64,000 nt of DNA from Stictocephala bisonia (Eukaryota > Arthropoda > Insecta > Hemiptera > Membracidae), in NCBI GenBank assembly GCA_035578905.1, contig JAQJVL010000153.1, positions 1,325,501 to 1,389,500 of the forward strand. Direction: 5' to 3'. Shown piece after piece: positions 33,807 to 47,345 of the stretch. A program made the position numbers and the translations under genes. The notes below the pieces were generated by a model that was not told the origin of the DNA, did not search any database, and was given only the letters and a program-made list of their open reading frames with translations. The first letter of the stretch is position 1. The number at the start of each line of letters is the position of its first letter.

Positions 33807-36435
33807 TGACACTGGCCGCTTAAGCCTGTTCTAAAACTGCTATTTATAATCTTTAACTGAATAGTTAATAGTTAATTAAAACTGTACTCACCCCTAGATC
33901 TACAAGTTAGACTGAAACCTATTTCCACCTATAAATTAGGCACATGCCTTGTAATGAAGATCTATAGTTACAAAAATTGTAAATACATTATTCTAGAGGG
34001 AAATATAAAAATAGAAGTGACATGAAAAAGATTTCAGGAAAGTGAACTATGCATTAAGAATTCATCATAATCTTCAATTGACTCTTTAAAATAATATACG
34101 CTTTTAAAGGAATGATGCTATTAGAAAGTTGAAGTGTGCTAGAGTATGTTTTGATATGTTTGTAGCATCTTCAGTAACGATTTGTGATGTGTTCCTTATA
34201 ATATTATTGAGATTTGAATATTTGCATTTTGAATATGCAGAAATATAGAATATTCACATGACTGTACAGGTAAGATTAAATAAAGTAATAGAAATGCATG
34301 ATTTGCGAGTTATAGTGAGCATAATAAAAATAAAGATTTATTTGTCCAGGAGTTTTCCTATAAAAAATAAAGAAAACTGTTATTTCAGAATTTGTATGAA
34401 TAAAATTAAATATTTTACAACTGCAATACATTAGATGAAGTAAATTAAATTGTATTTTAACCCATTGATTTGATGTTATAATGACGTTATGGTAAATTAA
34501 CGCAAAAATATTGAGTCGCTGTTGGTGTTGAACTGTGAGTGGTCTAAGAGGTTGTAGTGGTGCCAAGTGCAAAGCCAAGGATCATCAGTTTGAATTAAGC
34601 TGCAGGCTGAAAATTTTTTCATGCAACCTCATAGAGTCACTGGTCTGTAGCGTAATCCCTCACATTAAAGAAACACTTGGGGGAGGAAGTTTACGGACCC
34701 AGTGTTTATGTTATAGCTGTATGGAATCACACCTATTTTGCAAATGTTTACTGATAGTAAGAAATAAACATGGAGGACACAGTATTTTAAATTGTTTTTC
34801 AAACTTTTATTTTTTAGACTTTACATAACTTATATTAAGGTCTTATAAATAACAATTATTTTAAAAATGGGCGTTATAATAACAGGTCTTATAAATAACA
34901 ATTATTTTAAAAATGGGCGTTATAATAACAGGAAATGAATATGAAATGCATAAACAGTTTGAAAATCTGACAAAAATAACCCTAAATAATATTATTTCTA
35001 CTCCTAAGGATTAAAAGAAAGATTGATTTTACTGTTATTATACTATTTAATATTGCTAAAGAAAGTAAATTTCTTACTACTTTAATATTAGTTTAATTTA
35101 TATTAATGTTTATCACATTAAAACACTACCTACACTATCTTTTTGATCTAATAACTATGCTTCTCCGATGCAATTCTTATATTACAAGCCAAAATCACAA
35201 AGATATGCAGTTGCCAAGCAATCTTTGTGTCACTGAAAACAGCAGTTAGCATCTTATAAAATTACACATACCATATTTGACTGTTTGTTGCCCAGGGTGC
35301 CATAAGTTTTACCCTGACCTACCAGAATAGTTTTTCATATTATGGTGTGAAAATTAATTCTAGACAAAACAATTTTTTTTAAAGTAGGTTTAGTTATAGA
35401 ATTGTTACGAATTCCCAAATTAAAATAACTCAATTTCAACTCTTTTAATGAAAATGTCACATTTTGAATGGGATGCATAATGCAAAATGAATATAAAGCA
35501 TTCTCCTTGTTAATTTTAAATGTTGATATTTATGGAATAAGAAACAATTTTTTAATCATACAATCTACAGTATACTCCTTATCGTTTGGCTACCTCAGGA
35601 CCGGACCCCTGACTTAACTAAAATACGTACAAACCAACCAGAGATAAGTATTATCGTTATCATATTATTGTTGTATGAATTGTGTAATAAGTATCTAAAG
35701 TGGTGTTCCTAGATTCTTTAAATATTTAACATACTGAACAAATAAAAGGTCCTAATAAACACTTACCAAAACTCAGCAGGTTACACGTCAGTTACTGTAC
35801 TGTACAATAACACACGACACATACATTGTTAACGACTTGATATAAAACTACGTACAACAATAAAGAGGAAGAATAAAATTAAGCTATTAGACCACTAAAC
35901 AAGCAATATTAAGTTAGGCCTACACAGTTAGGATGATGTGAAAAAAATGTATATATAACCATTGATTTTACTATACATAGAAGATAGTTCCATCCAATGT
36001 TAAATATTGAGGCACGGAAAATGGGAGCGACCGTGCTGCAACCTGTCGTCAATCAAGTTAAAGAGGTTGAAATTGCCTCCAGTTTCGACTGTTCGGTTGC
36101 ACAACCTGTGAGCAGTAAAGGAACTAATCACTCCCTCTCATTCTCCCATTCTCTCTCTCTTTCTATCGAGACGCTCATCCGGAAGTACTTGTCTACTGTC
36201 GCCACACCACCTGTACTGTCGCCGATTGGCCTTGATAGTGGGTCAAAGTGGAATATTATTCCTTGCTGTGGTTTGTCTTACACAGAAAGGAATCGCGATC
36301 TTTTATTTAGGCCTTAGGGGTTTGTGAATATGAAAAATGTTAGGGGACTTTTTTTGTTATTTTGTCAATGTAAATAACAGTGTTTTACAGATGTTTAGTT
36401 AAAACATTATACATTACCTAAAATGATGTAAATAC
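33807..36435. other. Large intron, mostly featureless
   Basis: AT-rich. The only clear structure is a tandem pair at 34839-34930. An open frame at 35997-36317 has a higher GC content than its surroundings and a Ser/Leu-rich run (SLSFSHSLSLS) but no recognisable similarity. Confidence 0.45.
34839..34930 (+). repeat. Perfect 46-bp tandem duplication
   Basis: The 46-bp unit starting GGTCTTATAAATAACAATTA is present twice in direct tandem without a change, so the duplication is recent or an assembly artefact. Confidence 0.9.
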
Positions 36436-38291
36436 TGTTTGTATAAGTTTATTGATATTTTAAGTAATTGTATATTTAGAAGTAGCAAGAAAAATGGTGG
36501 TAGTTCTAAATTGTTAAAGGCTAAATTGTTAAGTCCCTGGATAACACCAAACATTTTATATAAATTTGAGAGACGTAAAAAATTATATAAAATTTCTACG
36601 AAACAGGCACGGATCCAGAGCAGTGAATTGGGGGGGCGAACCTGCCGGGGGGTCTGGGGGGTATGGAATACCCCCCAGTAAGGTGGGGGGCCCGGGGGTC
36701 CTCCCCCGGAAAATTTTTGCTATTTTAACGTCCTAGAAGGTCTGTTTTTAGCAGTTTGGGGGGTGTTTTTAGGGTTTAAATATAGAAGAACACCTAAGTT
36801 CTGTAATTGAAAATAAGTTTGGCATAAATTTATTCCAACAGCTGATTAATGACACTAGTATAAACAATTAATTGTCAAATTGGTATTGCCATAGGTATTG
36901 CCATTGATACTTCTTAGAACCCCTGGGGTAGTTTCCTGATGTAATTTCAAAATAAATTGTACAACTTCGAAATAGCATTTAAGTATATACATTTAATATC
37001 ACAACTATTAAATAATAAAATGGATTCCATTGGAATGTTGTATTGTTAAAATTTTATGGAAACAGTTCAATGAGCAACAACTTAAACATAGTTTGAACAT
37101 AGTTAAACATATTTAACTGTGTAGAGTTACATTTAACACATTCATTACACAACCATTAATATAATAACTCAACTATCAAATCAATGTCGTCTGTCAATCA
37201 GTGTCTCGGCGTCTCGCCACTACGTCGGCGCTAGACACGCAGTGTTGCCGGCGAAAATATATAGGCCTACCAATTACCAACTGACGACTCGGAAATTCTC
37301 CTTTCTACAAACTCAGACTACACGTCTGAATATTATATATACTGTAATATTATTAAGACGGTAACAATTACTAATGTTATTTTCATGACGGTAAATCAAA
37401 TATTTTATTAACATTTTATTCTAAGCGTGTAGGTACATTTTTTGCTTTTTTCCGTTTGGGGGGGGCGATCGCCCCCATCGCCCCCCCCTTAAATCCGTGC
37501 CTGCTACGAAAAGACCATATGACAGTTTTTCAAAATTATTTTGCAAAATGTACTAATGAATTAAATAATGTGATCAATTTTACAAAATAACAATTATTAT
37601 TGAACATTATTAGAAAACTGTAAAGGTGATGTATTTATTTGAGCAGTGGAAGGTAATAAATAACTTGACAAGTGGGTTTTCAAAGAAAATAGTTGAGCTA
37701 ATTGAATTGCCAAACGGCGAAGTTATGCTTATGCTATGCTTATGCGTGAGCCTTCTGTCATTGATAAGATAAACAATCACCTTATCACAATCCAGTCTAG
37801 CCGTCCAGACGTTGTACATTCCAATACCCTTCCACCTTTACGTATTTACTATCAACATTCATTCCTTATTACTCCAACAGATTTAAATGAAATTAAGAGT
37901 ATTGTTAAGCTTTTAAAAATAAAAATTAACTGGCTCTGACCAAATTAATGTACATTTACTGAAAAATATAATTGATGAGATTGCACCAGTTTTAGTTCAC
38001 TTAATAAACAGTAGTTTTATCAAAGGCATTTTTCCTGAGAGCCTGAAGTTAAGTTTAGTGGTACCTATTTTGAAGGACAAAAACTATAAACTAGATAACA
38101 TAATAACTATCAGCTTGTTATCTGTATTCTCTAAGGGTTTAGAAAAAACAATGATTAAAAGACTCCATAGTTATTTATCTCAGTTAAATTTTCTTAATCC
38201 ACGTCAATTCAGTTTTATCAAAGGAAAGTCATCTGAGGATGCGTTATTAGAAGTATCAGAAATAATTTATAACAATTTAATTATTCATTAA
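36436..38291 (+). mobile_element. Degenerate CR1/jockey-type LINE, interrupted by a hAT
   Basis: Left of the hAT the plus strand decodes LLSPWITPNILYKFERRKKL; right of it, RT blocks appear. At 38050-38291 VPILKDKNYKLDNIITISLL leads into SVFSKGLEKTMIKRLHSYLS and NPRQFSFIKGKSSEDALLEV. These match the Y-R-P-I-S-L-L-x-x-x-S-K-x-x-E-K and Q-F-G-F-R-x-G-x-S-T-E-D-A-L motifs. The frame is broken in several places and the element stops at 38291. Confidence 0.72.
36604..37503. mobile_element. hAT-like non-autonomous element
   Basis: A perfect 8-bp duplication CTACGAAA lies at 36596-36603 and 37504-37511. The ends are CAGGCACGGATCCAGAG and, inverted, CAGGCACGGATTTAAGG, each followed by G-runs. 900 bp with no transposase. 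The 8-bp duplication and CAG-starting short inverted ends are hAT hallmarks. Confidence 0.9.
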
Positions 38292-41200
38292 CTTATCATC
38301 TGTCATATAGTCCACATTTAATACTAGAATTAACCCTTTATATTATTGAAATCATTATTCATTTTTTATCAAGAAATTAAAGCTTCTTGTCAATATTGCA
38401 TTGTATAATTATTGTTGTATTTTTAACTATAAATGAATATTCCTTTTTGTTTAAAAGTAAATTGAACTATTTGTCATACATACCACAATATTAAAATCTG
38501 CTTCCGGGTCACGCCGTGGACAGGGAAATGTGTGTGGTAGGCCTACCGAAAGTTTTAACATTCGTTGTTTTCCTCGTGTGTGAACTGTGTTTGTTAAGTT
38601 TTAATTAATTTGTGACGCGTCCCACTTGGACTTATTTGTTTTCTTTAACCTGAAGATGCCGTCCGTATTCACGGCGAAACATGTAGTTGTTATCACCATC
38701 ACACGCTGTGAACTGTTTGACGGAAGGTAAAGTAAACCTATTTTAGTCTATACCAGGATTGGCATTTTTTCTTTTTATTTGATATAAAGAGATGGAGATA
38801 AAGAGAAAATATTTGCTGTATTGATGATTTCATAAATAGTGGCGGAGTCATAAAATGAAAAAGAAAAAAACACACTTGCACACAATTCAGTTCTTCAGTC
38901 GCGTTGCCGAAAATCGTGTAATAGGCCTACCTCACTCTCTGGCCGTTAACGAGTTGCGCGCAATCCTAGCTGCGTTAATTGCGATGTCCCAAGAAGGCCC
39001 CAAACCAGTACTCGAGTTGCGCGCAATACCGATCTCAGGTAGTCTGTCCAGTCTTGGCCGCTCAAAAATGCAACTTAGACCTCAAGCTGTGCTATAGAAA
39101 TATTTCCGTAAATATCACAATCCCCCAAAAATAACTTGAATTTTCACTGGTCTGATTCCGAATAGCACCAAACTTATACTACAAAATAAGCACATATCTG
39201 CTTATATTCTGTGCTTATATTTTCTTGGTTATTGGTAAAATATAATAATTATCTATATCAGCTGAACTTGTTTCAAAGATGACAAAATCAGGATTTCATT
39301 TTTCTTTAACAACTAAAGTGTGACAATATCTGAATTGATTTTGGGATTGAGTTTGATAAAAAAAAATAACCAATAAAATGGAAATATTTTTATTAATATT
39401 TATTATTTTGGTGTACGGTACTAGACTAACAATCAACGCATATCCTTTGTTTTTCCTGTAACGTTTTAAGTACAGCTCGCACGTTTTGTTATTGGACCCT
39501 CTTCTAACTCTCATTAGTGATTTAAGTTATCACCGTAATACTATATCCTAATTAATCTAATTTGTAGCTAAATAAGTGCAAATAATATAAGTTGTTTGAC
39601 TTTTAGTCATCTTTTTAACCGCAGATGTTTAATATAAGTATGTTTGCCATTCATTTAAATATTACTATTAAATTACAATAATTTTTAAACATGTATAGCC
39701 TATATTACTCCCCACGGCCCACAGTTCTAGAGTTGAAGTGTTTGGTTATTAAAAAAAGGTCCCTGTTCTTCTACTTAGGATTAATTTATCTAATTTGAAA
39801 GTGTATGCTTATCATTAATACGATATATATAATTGTTTCAATTTGAAACCATACTATTACAGTTCAAAATATGCGCAAAACCCAAATTTACGTATTATTT
39901 TTTAACTATATTATTGTTTATTTGTAATAGTTATTTGTTTATATAGTTTTGTTAGTTCTTGGCATGGTTTGTTCTGTTCATTCTCAGTTGTGTAAATAAG
40001 TCATATTCGAATTGTTATAATTAAAAACACCACAGAGTGCGGTTATAGTTAATTTTGTTATTATTTAGACTGTTGTTACTTAAAATTAGTTATTTCTTAT
40101 GTTATTGCTGGTCACGCTACTTGTGAAGTGTTACCAGTGTAATTCCAGAGTGTCTTTTCCAGAGAAATTGAAAATATAAATAAATTGCAGTTTATCCATA
40201 CTTTCACATCTAGTAAAATAATAGTATGAAAAACAGATGTGTTAACTTTAATTTTATTTGCCTTAAACATACGTTTTACAATGGTCTGATTCAATCAATG
40301 TTATAAATCGGTATTTTTTAAAGGGGGACATAAACAAAATTTACAATAATTTCACAACCTGATTAAAATAATGAAAATTGAATCTAAATAATCAGTAGTC
40401 TAGTTATATTCTATCGGGATAATATTTCCTAACCAATTGCAATTGACATTGAGATTGTTTTTCTCAAGAAGTAATAATAGAGTCACAACTCTTCATGATT
40501 CCGAAAAAAATAAAAACTGACCATTCACCAAACAACGAAATATTTTACAAACAATCATGCAATTACTTGGAACCAAATAATATGTTAATGTTACAGATAG
40601 TAATAATAAAACATATGTATAATATAATAAAATTAAAAATAATGCTATTTTAAATTAAATGCCTATACACAGATTGTCTGAATCAGGCCATAAGATGAAA
40701 GCTATTTTTATCTTGTATAGAAGTAAATTAGTGGATTTGTTATGATTTGTTCTAACCCTATCATGCAATTTGAATCTCATTTGGGTTTTATATTTTGCCC
40801 AGTATTATTCTATATAAATATCATAGGCCTATTTCAATATTTATTTTGTCAAAGAAATAAATAATGTCACATTTTTTAATATTTCACTATAGGCTATTAT
40901 ATATTCCTGGTATATTTGCAGATTAATTTCATAATTGAGAGGAGAGTCATTGATTGGATTTGAAAACAATTTATTTTTTAATCAATTACTGCATATGAAA
41001 AAACTAATGATTGAGTACAGCAGTCGATTTAATCACCTAATCGATGGTTAAAATGCAATAAATAAAGATTTTTCAGATGGGCTATATAATATGAAAATGT
41101 TTACTTAAATCAGCAGTAATTATCGCCAGCATTGCCGATAAGTTAGCGGTCTATTCAAGTGTGTCTATTAACAAATACACTGTGTGTTAATCATATAAAT

Positions 41201-41383
41201 CAATATGGTGTTTTAATTTATTCAGTTATAAATATTTCTTTATTCAATATGAATGTCACACTGAGTTTTACTGTAATAGTATCAACACAGTATTCTTTAT
41301 TATTCGAAAGAGATGCAAGCAAATATAAAAACAGAGAACCCGGATAAACGTTGGCCATATGGAATAACGTAAACAATTATCTA
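38292..41383. other. Intron with one ribozyme-like motif, otherwise featureless
   Basis: At 38650-38681 the sequence CTGAAGATGCCGTCC, a short loop and ACGGCGAAACATG forms a hairpin flanked by hammerhead-core-like bases, but with an extra base and no outer stem. Otherwise AT-rich with nothing recognised. Confidence 0.4.
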
Positions 41384-41617
41384 AGCAGGACGTTGTTTGT
41401 GTGTGGGACCTGAGGAAGGAGGGGGCGGGGCGGCTGTCTGGAGAATGGGAGAGTGGGTTAAGAGGAGGGAAGTGAGAGAGAGAGACGGAAGAGCGTGCGA
41501 GAGAGAGAGGAAATAGGGCTATGCGCAGCGCAGCGTGGGGCCTCAAAACAGTTTTGGGACCTCGCCACAACTCTCCCATATGGATGGAGTATCTCTTTAT
41601 ATAGTAAAATCAATGAT

Positions 41618-41855
41618 ATAACCCACCCACCCACCCATACAGTGGTACTGACCCACCCACCCACCCATACATGTACAGTGGTACTGATCCACCCACCCAC
41701 CCATACACGTACAGTGTTACTGACTCACCCACCCATACACATACAGTATTATTGACCCACCCATACACGTACAATGTTATTGACCCACCCACCCACCCAT
41801 ACACGTCACATGGTACTGACCCACCCACTCACCCATACACGTACAGTGTTATTGA
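41618..41855 (+). repeat. Minisatellite, about 30-bp unit
   Basis: Seven to eight imperfect copies of a unit like ACCCACCCACCCATACACGT followed by ACAGTGTTACTG vary in length through gain or loss of CCCA steps. Open frames here on both strands (for example PPTHPYTYSVT) are by-products of the repeat. A GA-rich purine tract precedes it at 41410-41520. Confidence 0.93.
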
Positions 41856-42065
41856 GAATTATATGCTGCTGAATTATAATGTAAAGTAAAATAGTAATTC
41901 TTTAAAAGAGATCTGTAATTTTCATTTAAACTTTTTCATCTACCGATTTCTTGTGTGATTAGTTACGCCATTTTTCATAAACACAATGTTGACTGCTGTC
42001 TGCTGCTACGCATAGGTTGGTGCCATTTTATTTAACATTTATTTATCTTTTACTTTTATACAGAA

Positions 42066-42658
42066 CTAGCTGTACCCGCCCGCTTCGCCGGTCATAATAT
42101 TGAGTTTGATTTAGAACCTAATAGCTGAAAGAATTTGAGCATTTTTGCTTCTTCTACCAATATTAGTTTTTTTAGGAGGCATGTCATAAAAAGTAAACTG
42201 CAAAACAAATAATTATTTATTTTTTAATTTCACGTTTCACCACATGTTTTAATTACCGAGGAAAAAGGTTAACACCAAATAAAGATCACCTGATCAAGTA
42301 AAAGTAGTGTGTACTACACTCTCAAGGTGAAATGTTGAACTACAATAAATCAAAACATATACAGTACTGTTGTTGTGAGAACTTCAATCTGCTTATGGCA
42401 TGTGAAACTACATTAAACCACACAGTCATATGTTTTTTGTAAACAATTCAGATTCTCCATTTGAATAACATGGGATCTTTAGGAGCCCGTGGGGCGGGAC
42501 CCTGTGGACGGATCTGCATCAAACTTCACAGAAACCATCTCGGGAGTATACAGGACAACATCCTAAAGTTTCATGGCAATCGGTTGGATGGTTTGGCAGC
42601 GCATAAACTTCAAACATATATATATATATAAACATCCTCTTTTATAAATATAGATAAC
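42066..42658 (+). mobile_element. Dispersed insect repeat, SINE or RTE-tail-like
   Basis: It starts AGCTGTACCCGCCCGCTTCG, a sequence type that heads abundant repeats in insect genomes. It ends with AGTTTCATGGCAATCGGTTG, GCGCATAAACTTCAAACA and an ATAT-rich simple tail. This 3' block is common in insect non-LTR families. No open frame. Confidence 0.55.
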
Positions 42659-45158
42659 ATGCACCTTATTAAATACATCTGTCTAGCATATTATGCTTAT
42701 TGAGAGAGTAACTATGTTAATACATTGTACAAATATGGTAATACATGAAAAATATGGTATGGACAATATACACTCTAATGCATACTTCTACAATGCAATT
42801 TAACTAAAACAAGCTATAGTAACATACGATATAACAATATTAACAATAATATTCACGAGAAAAAACACAGCAGGACAATTTATAAAAAGCAAAATAAAAT
42901 AATAAACAATTATGCTGAGGTAATTAATGTAGAGTTAAGGTGCTCAAAATGGGATAAATTCTTGGTTTATATATTTTTAATACTGTTTTGTGTTGAAATA
43001 TCTTAATAACATTACTTTTATAAACAGTCATGTCAATAAACGTAAGATTCAAAACAAATGTATCCTATTCAATAATTCTTGGAGACAAGGTGTGTTTAGA
43101 TAACTAGAGGTTACGAGTTAAAATACTTGTAGCATGCCCAATGGCTAGATATACAGATCTTGAATTTTTGGGTTGAATGAAAACTTTTGTTCAGACTCCA
43201 CCTTGGAAGAATTTTGTAACTCAAGATAATCATAATGCCCAATATAATTAAAAATGTAACAAACTGGATTCATGTTAAATTATAGACCTAAGATGTCCTG
43301 ATCACAGTATTATAAATGGTTCTTTCTGTGAATACTCAAGTTAGCAACCAGTGTAGTTTATACTTTATTCACCTTATCTTTCTTATCTACTCAATCTTAA
43401 ATGGCATGGTCAAATGAATACTGCTTTATGCCACAATAATTGGTATGCTATGTGGTTTTAAGAGAAGTGTTTAACTGATACTATCCTGACAATGTAAATT
43501 TTTCATTTATGGGAACTTCAGGGTTTGCAGTTTTTATATTTTATGAGGAAGTTGTACATTTCCTTTTTTGTGCTCTTCAAACAATATACCAAAATTTTCT
43601 AGTCTAATAGTCTAGTTTTCATACTATTCTTATTATTTTGGTTAAATATTTTAAAAACAAAACGCTTTTTCTTTGTATTCTAAGTCTTTCTTATAATCTT
43701 ATTTTATATATTTAAAATCATAAATAGATTTAAGTATAATAAAAAGTACTTACAGTGTGACTGAGAGTAGATTTGAGTTCAGTATGCCAAATTGTTATCA
43801 AATGAGATGTATACCTTTTCAAAGTTTAAATTTGACCTTATTTAATGTAAACTCATTCTAGCAAAATACAAGTAACTTCACAAAACACAAATTTACTATA
43901 ATTTAAATACAAAATGCACAAGTATTATTGTGATCCATTTTGACAAACTAGTTTACCTTCCTCAGACCAGAGGATCCACAAAAGAATAAAATTGGTGTTC
44001 AACTACTTTACTTATTAACTAACACGTGACACATGGTTATTGGCTGGAATCGGCAGAATGACGATTACTGAAATATTGTGGGCTAATTACTATGGGTTGT
44101 TACATCTTTTCTTTTACTTGCTAAAAATTCTAGCAAAAAATCATCCTGCGAATGAATATAGGATAAATTAAAAGGCCAAAGCTAAAAATTCAGTCCATTT
44201 TGATCATTATTTGAGCGATAACCGGCTGGAAGGCGCTAGTGTCCAGTACCACTTTAAATTGGGAGTCACTAGCGCAAGGGTTATTTATTTAATTATTTTA
44301 ATTTAACAATCTACAAAACAGATATGAAAATCGTTATAATGCAGCATTAATTTTAGAATACAGCTTGCATGCATTAGAGTATGACAAAAATTAATATAAA
44401 TTGGATCTTAGTATAACAAATGTTAGATCCTCAGACATACTATAAATGACAAGAAAATATATAACTATAATATAAATAAGATACTAGCAGAAAATTTACA
44501 AAATATAAAATCTATATAGATTAACAACAACAAATATAAGATATTAAATATAACTAAACTAATCTTATATCAAAAATATATATATATAAAAAAAACAACA
44601 ATATTTTGAATAAGACATTAACATATGTAGACTGATAAAATTGCTATGATTAAATTTCTATTTAATAACTAATTCTAGTAAAAATTCCATTAATATTCTA
44701 GTATATGTCAATTGAATAATTAAAAATATCAGATTTTGAGTGTAAAAGTTATATAATGTTACCATGGGATTAATAGGACAATTAATTGTAACTTAGATTT
44801 ATTCTAGAGTATGTGGGTGAAAAAAGTAACATATTTCTAGAATTAGGCCTAAGAACATTGATACTAATTAACTTTAATAAATATGGATCATCGATTTTGC
44901 CTCTGATCAGTTTATAAGGATAAGATAAAATTAGCACATTCCTTCTCTTAGATAGACTATCAGTATTAAATATTTGCAGCAGTTCGTTATATGGTATAAC
45001 ATTTCTATAGTGCCTAAACTTCTTATAATATAAAAATCTCAAAAAACTTTTTCTGTATGCTTTCTAATAAGTTCAACAGATACTCTGTATGTGGGTGCCA
45101 AAGTACAACAGCATACTCGAATTTGGATCTAACCAATGAATTAAAAAGCAATTGTAAA
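42659..45158. other. Large intron, no recognised feature
   Basis: AT-rich. A lone piggyBac-end-like TAACCCTTGCGCTAGTG (inverted, at about 44256-44282) has no partner. Nothing else could be supported. Confidence 0.4.
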
Positions 45159-46010
45159 GCCAGGTTTACACATTAATTCGTCTTACATATTGGTTGCCAA
45201 CCTTTTAAAAAAATACAATAATATTTATAAGCCGGGTTTACACATTAATTCGTCTTACATATTGGTTGCCAACCTTTTAAAAAAATACAATAATATTTAT
45301 TTAAGGAAGTGATATTTAATATTCGGTAATATATTCTCGTTCAGCTCTCCATAAAATATTGATCTGCAAAGTTTCATTAAAATCTGATGGGTTTTAATCA
45401 AACTACAGTTTAATTTATATTTGCTTTATCCTCTCCAATATTGTTCGTAATATTTTTACTTCAGACGTCAGTGTGACGTTATTGAGGCATGGCTTGATTT
45501 TACAAAAATGGATTATCACGATACAAAACTATTAGTTTAAAGTATGACTGGGACCAGCAATTTGTACTATTAGTTTTGTCACTAAGTCTTGATCCCAATT
45601 CAACTCACTTTCGTCATTCATTGTGTCATAAATAGGAAAAACAATTTATCAATTCAATAGCACGTGTATTTCACTCCAGATGACCGAGTGACAGGGGCTT
45701 ATATGTAGTCGTACAGCCACAGGCAGAAAACGGAAATAGAAGAGGTCTGCAAGCATGTGCTACGATAGGCGGGAGGGGAAGCGGAGAACTAGTTGGCAAC
45801 TCTTTTAATGAGCAGCAACTTTTGGTTGTCAACCAAAGTTGACAACTTCCTTTGCTCTTAACCGACTCTTCGTGGGAACAAGTTGGCAACCAACACTTTG
45901 GTTGTCAACATCTAGAATTGGTTGACAACCTAGTGAGTTGCCGTTGCGTTTACATCGAATTATCCAAAAAAACTTGGCAATTTTTGGTTGTCAACTCAGG
46001 TGTAAACCAC
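45159..46010. mobile_element. Unclassified DNA-transposon-like repeat with GGTTTACA ends
   Basis: The left end CAGGTTTACACATTAATTCG is answered by an inverted right end GTGGTTTACACCTGAGTTG. The left end is present twice in tandem (72-bp unit at 45159-45230 and 45231-45302). The right half carries many copies, in both directions, of a motif near TTGGTTGTCAAC. Superfamily and target duplication could not be fixed. Confidence 0.55.
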
Positions 46011-46569
46011 TAAATGTTCCTAAGAAAATTACCAGATCTTCGAATGAAACCCAATACAGAGTATGCTGGATTACAATCAGAAAGTACATGGTTAATGAAA
46101 GTGGACTTTGAATCACAAACTATTCCAAGGTCTCAATCAAAAGTGGTATCACCAAATTAGCAATCAAAGTGTACTGAAATTTTCCTTAAAGTTGATTTGT
46201 TAATTAGATCTGTATTCATTGGTTTTAGTTATTAAAAGTTTGTAATTAAGAAGTCTTTTATGGTTATGTTAGTTAATTATTTTTATGTTTTTATCGTTTA
46301 AATTGTTGTTTCAGAAAATTAACTATTGGATTCTTGGTATCTTGTTTGGATTTCCGTAAATTACAATCTGGCTATAAAGTCCTGATTGGTGTTTGGAGTA
46401 CTGATAGACATGTAAATACACTATTGAAGAGATTTAATACTATTCATAAAGCCTCTTTTTCTCTTTGTGTACTTCAAACGTATTTTTTTTACAGATCACT
46501 GGATTTGCTATTTAGCCGGTCGGTTTTCAATAAAATTAAGTTTTATCTGAGTATGTTACAGGCTATCTG
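46011..46569. other. Intron, no recognised feature
   Basis: An open frame at 46334-46573 has no similarity that I recognise. Confidence 0.4.
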
Positions 46570-47345
46570 TTAACCCTTTCCAATCGAAAAAGATTCCTGG
46601 TATGGTTAGCAGACTTTTTCTAACAATCAAAAACCGTATCTGACTTGGCCTTTAACTCATGTAATAATGTTGATAAGTTATGTTACGAGTGCTCTCATCA
46701 TAATGCTATCTTTTGTAAATGACTAGAACTATTCGATAAAGCATTTCCATTAAGTAGCTCAACATATTATTACAAATAACTTATGTTACAATCAGTTTAT
46801 TTCACTGTTGACTGGTACTACCCTTACATTCATTCTGCCATCTGTTCTGCGTTATTAGTGGTGTTACTGTTTATCGTGATTGTCTGAAGTATTTTTCTTA
46901 TTTATTATTTTTGTCTAGTTGCTTTAGACTATCTATAAACTGTGTTTAGTTTTTAGGGATTGTAATATGAGTGTAAACTGTTTAAAGTGAAAAAGTTTGT
47001 TGCATTAGAATGGATATATTTAGGATCAACGTAAGTTATGGTAATTTTAGTACTTACATTAATAAAAGCTTTTATTTTTTCATGTTCCCCAAAACAAAAT
47101 TGCCATTTTCTTTTAAATCATTACTATAGTTCTATAAAAATGAAAAGAGATTATGAAATAATTTTACTACTAGATCATAGCTGAAAGATTAGTTTATTTA
47201 CTAAAATATAAAAAAATATCTAGGCTAATAGGTGTAACAGAGCTAAAGTTATTATATCAATTTGATACAATTCATGATTTGTTTGCATATAAAATAGAAT
47301 ACAAGAGAGAAATAGGGCATTTTTATTGTGATAGGTTAAGGGTTA
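46570..47345. mobile_element. Possible degenerate piggyBac-like MITE
   Basis: The left TTAACCCTTTCCAATCG and inverted right GTAACCCTTAACCTATCA are loosely similar, but the right edge lacks TTAA. No coding remnant. Weak call. Confidence 0.3.

Noticed and set aside
35997..36317. Plus-strand open frame of 106 codons, GC-richer than surroundings
   Set aside because: No recognisable domain, no splice or promoter context, and it lies in a long intron on the opposite strand to the host gene.
41458..41889. Overlapping open frames on both strands with PPTHPYTY- and WVGGSV-like repeats
   Set aside because: By-products of the minisatellite; the repeat has no stop in several frames because of its composition.
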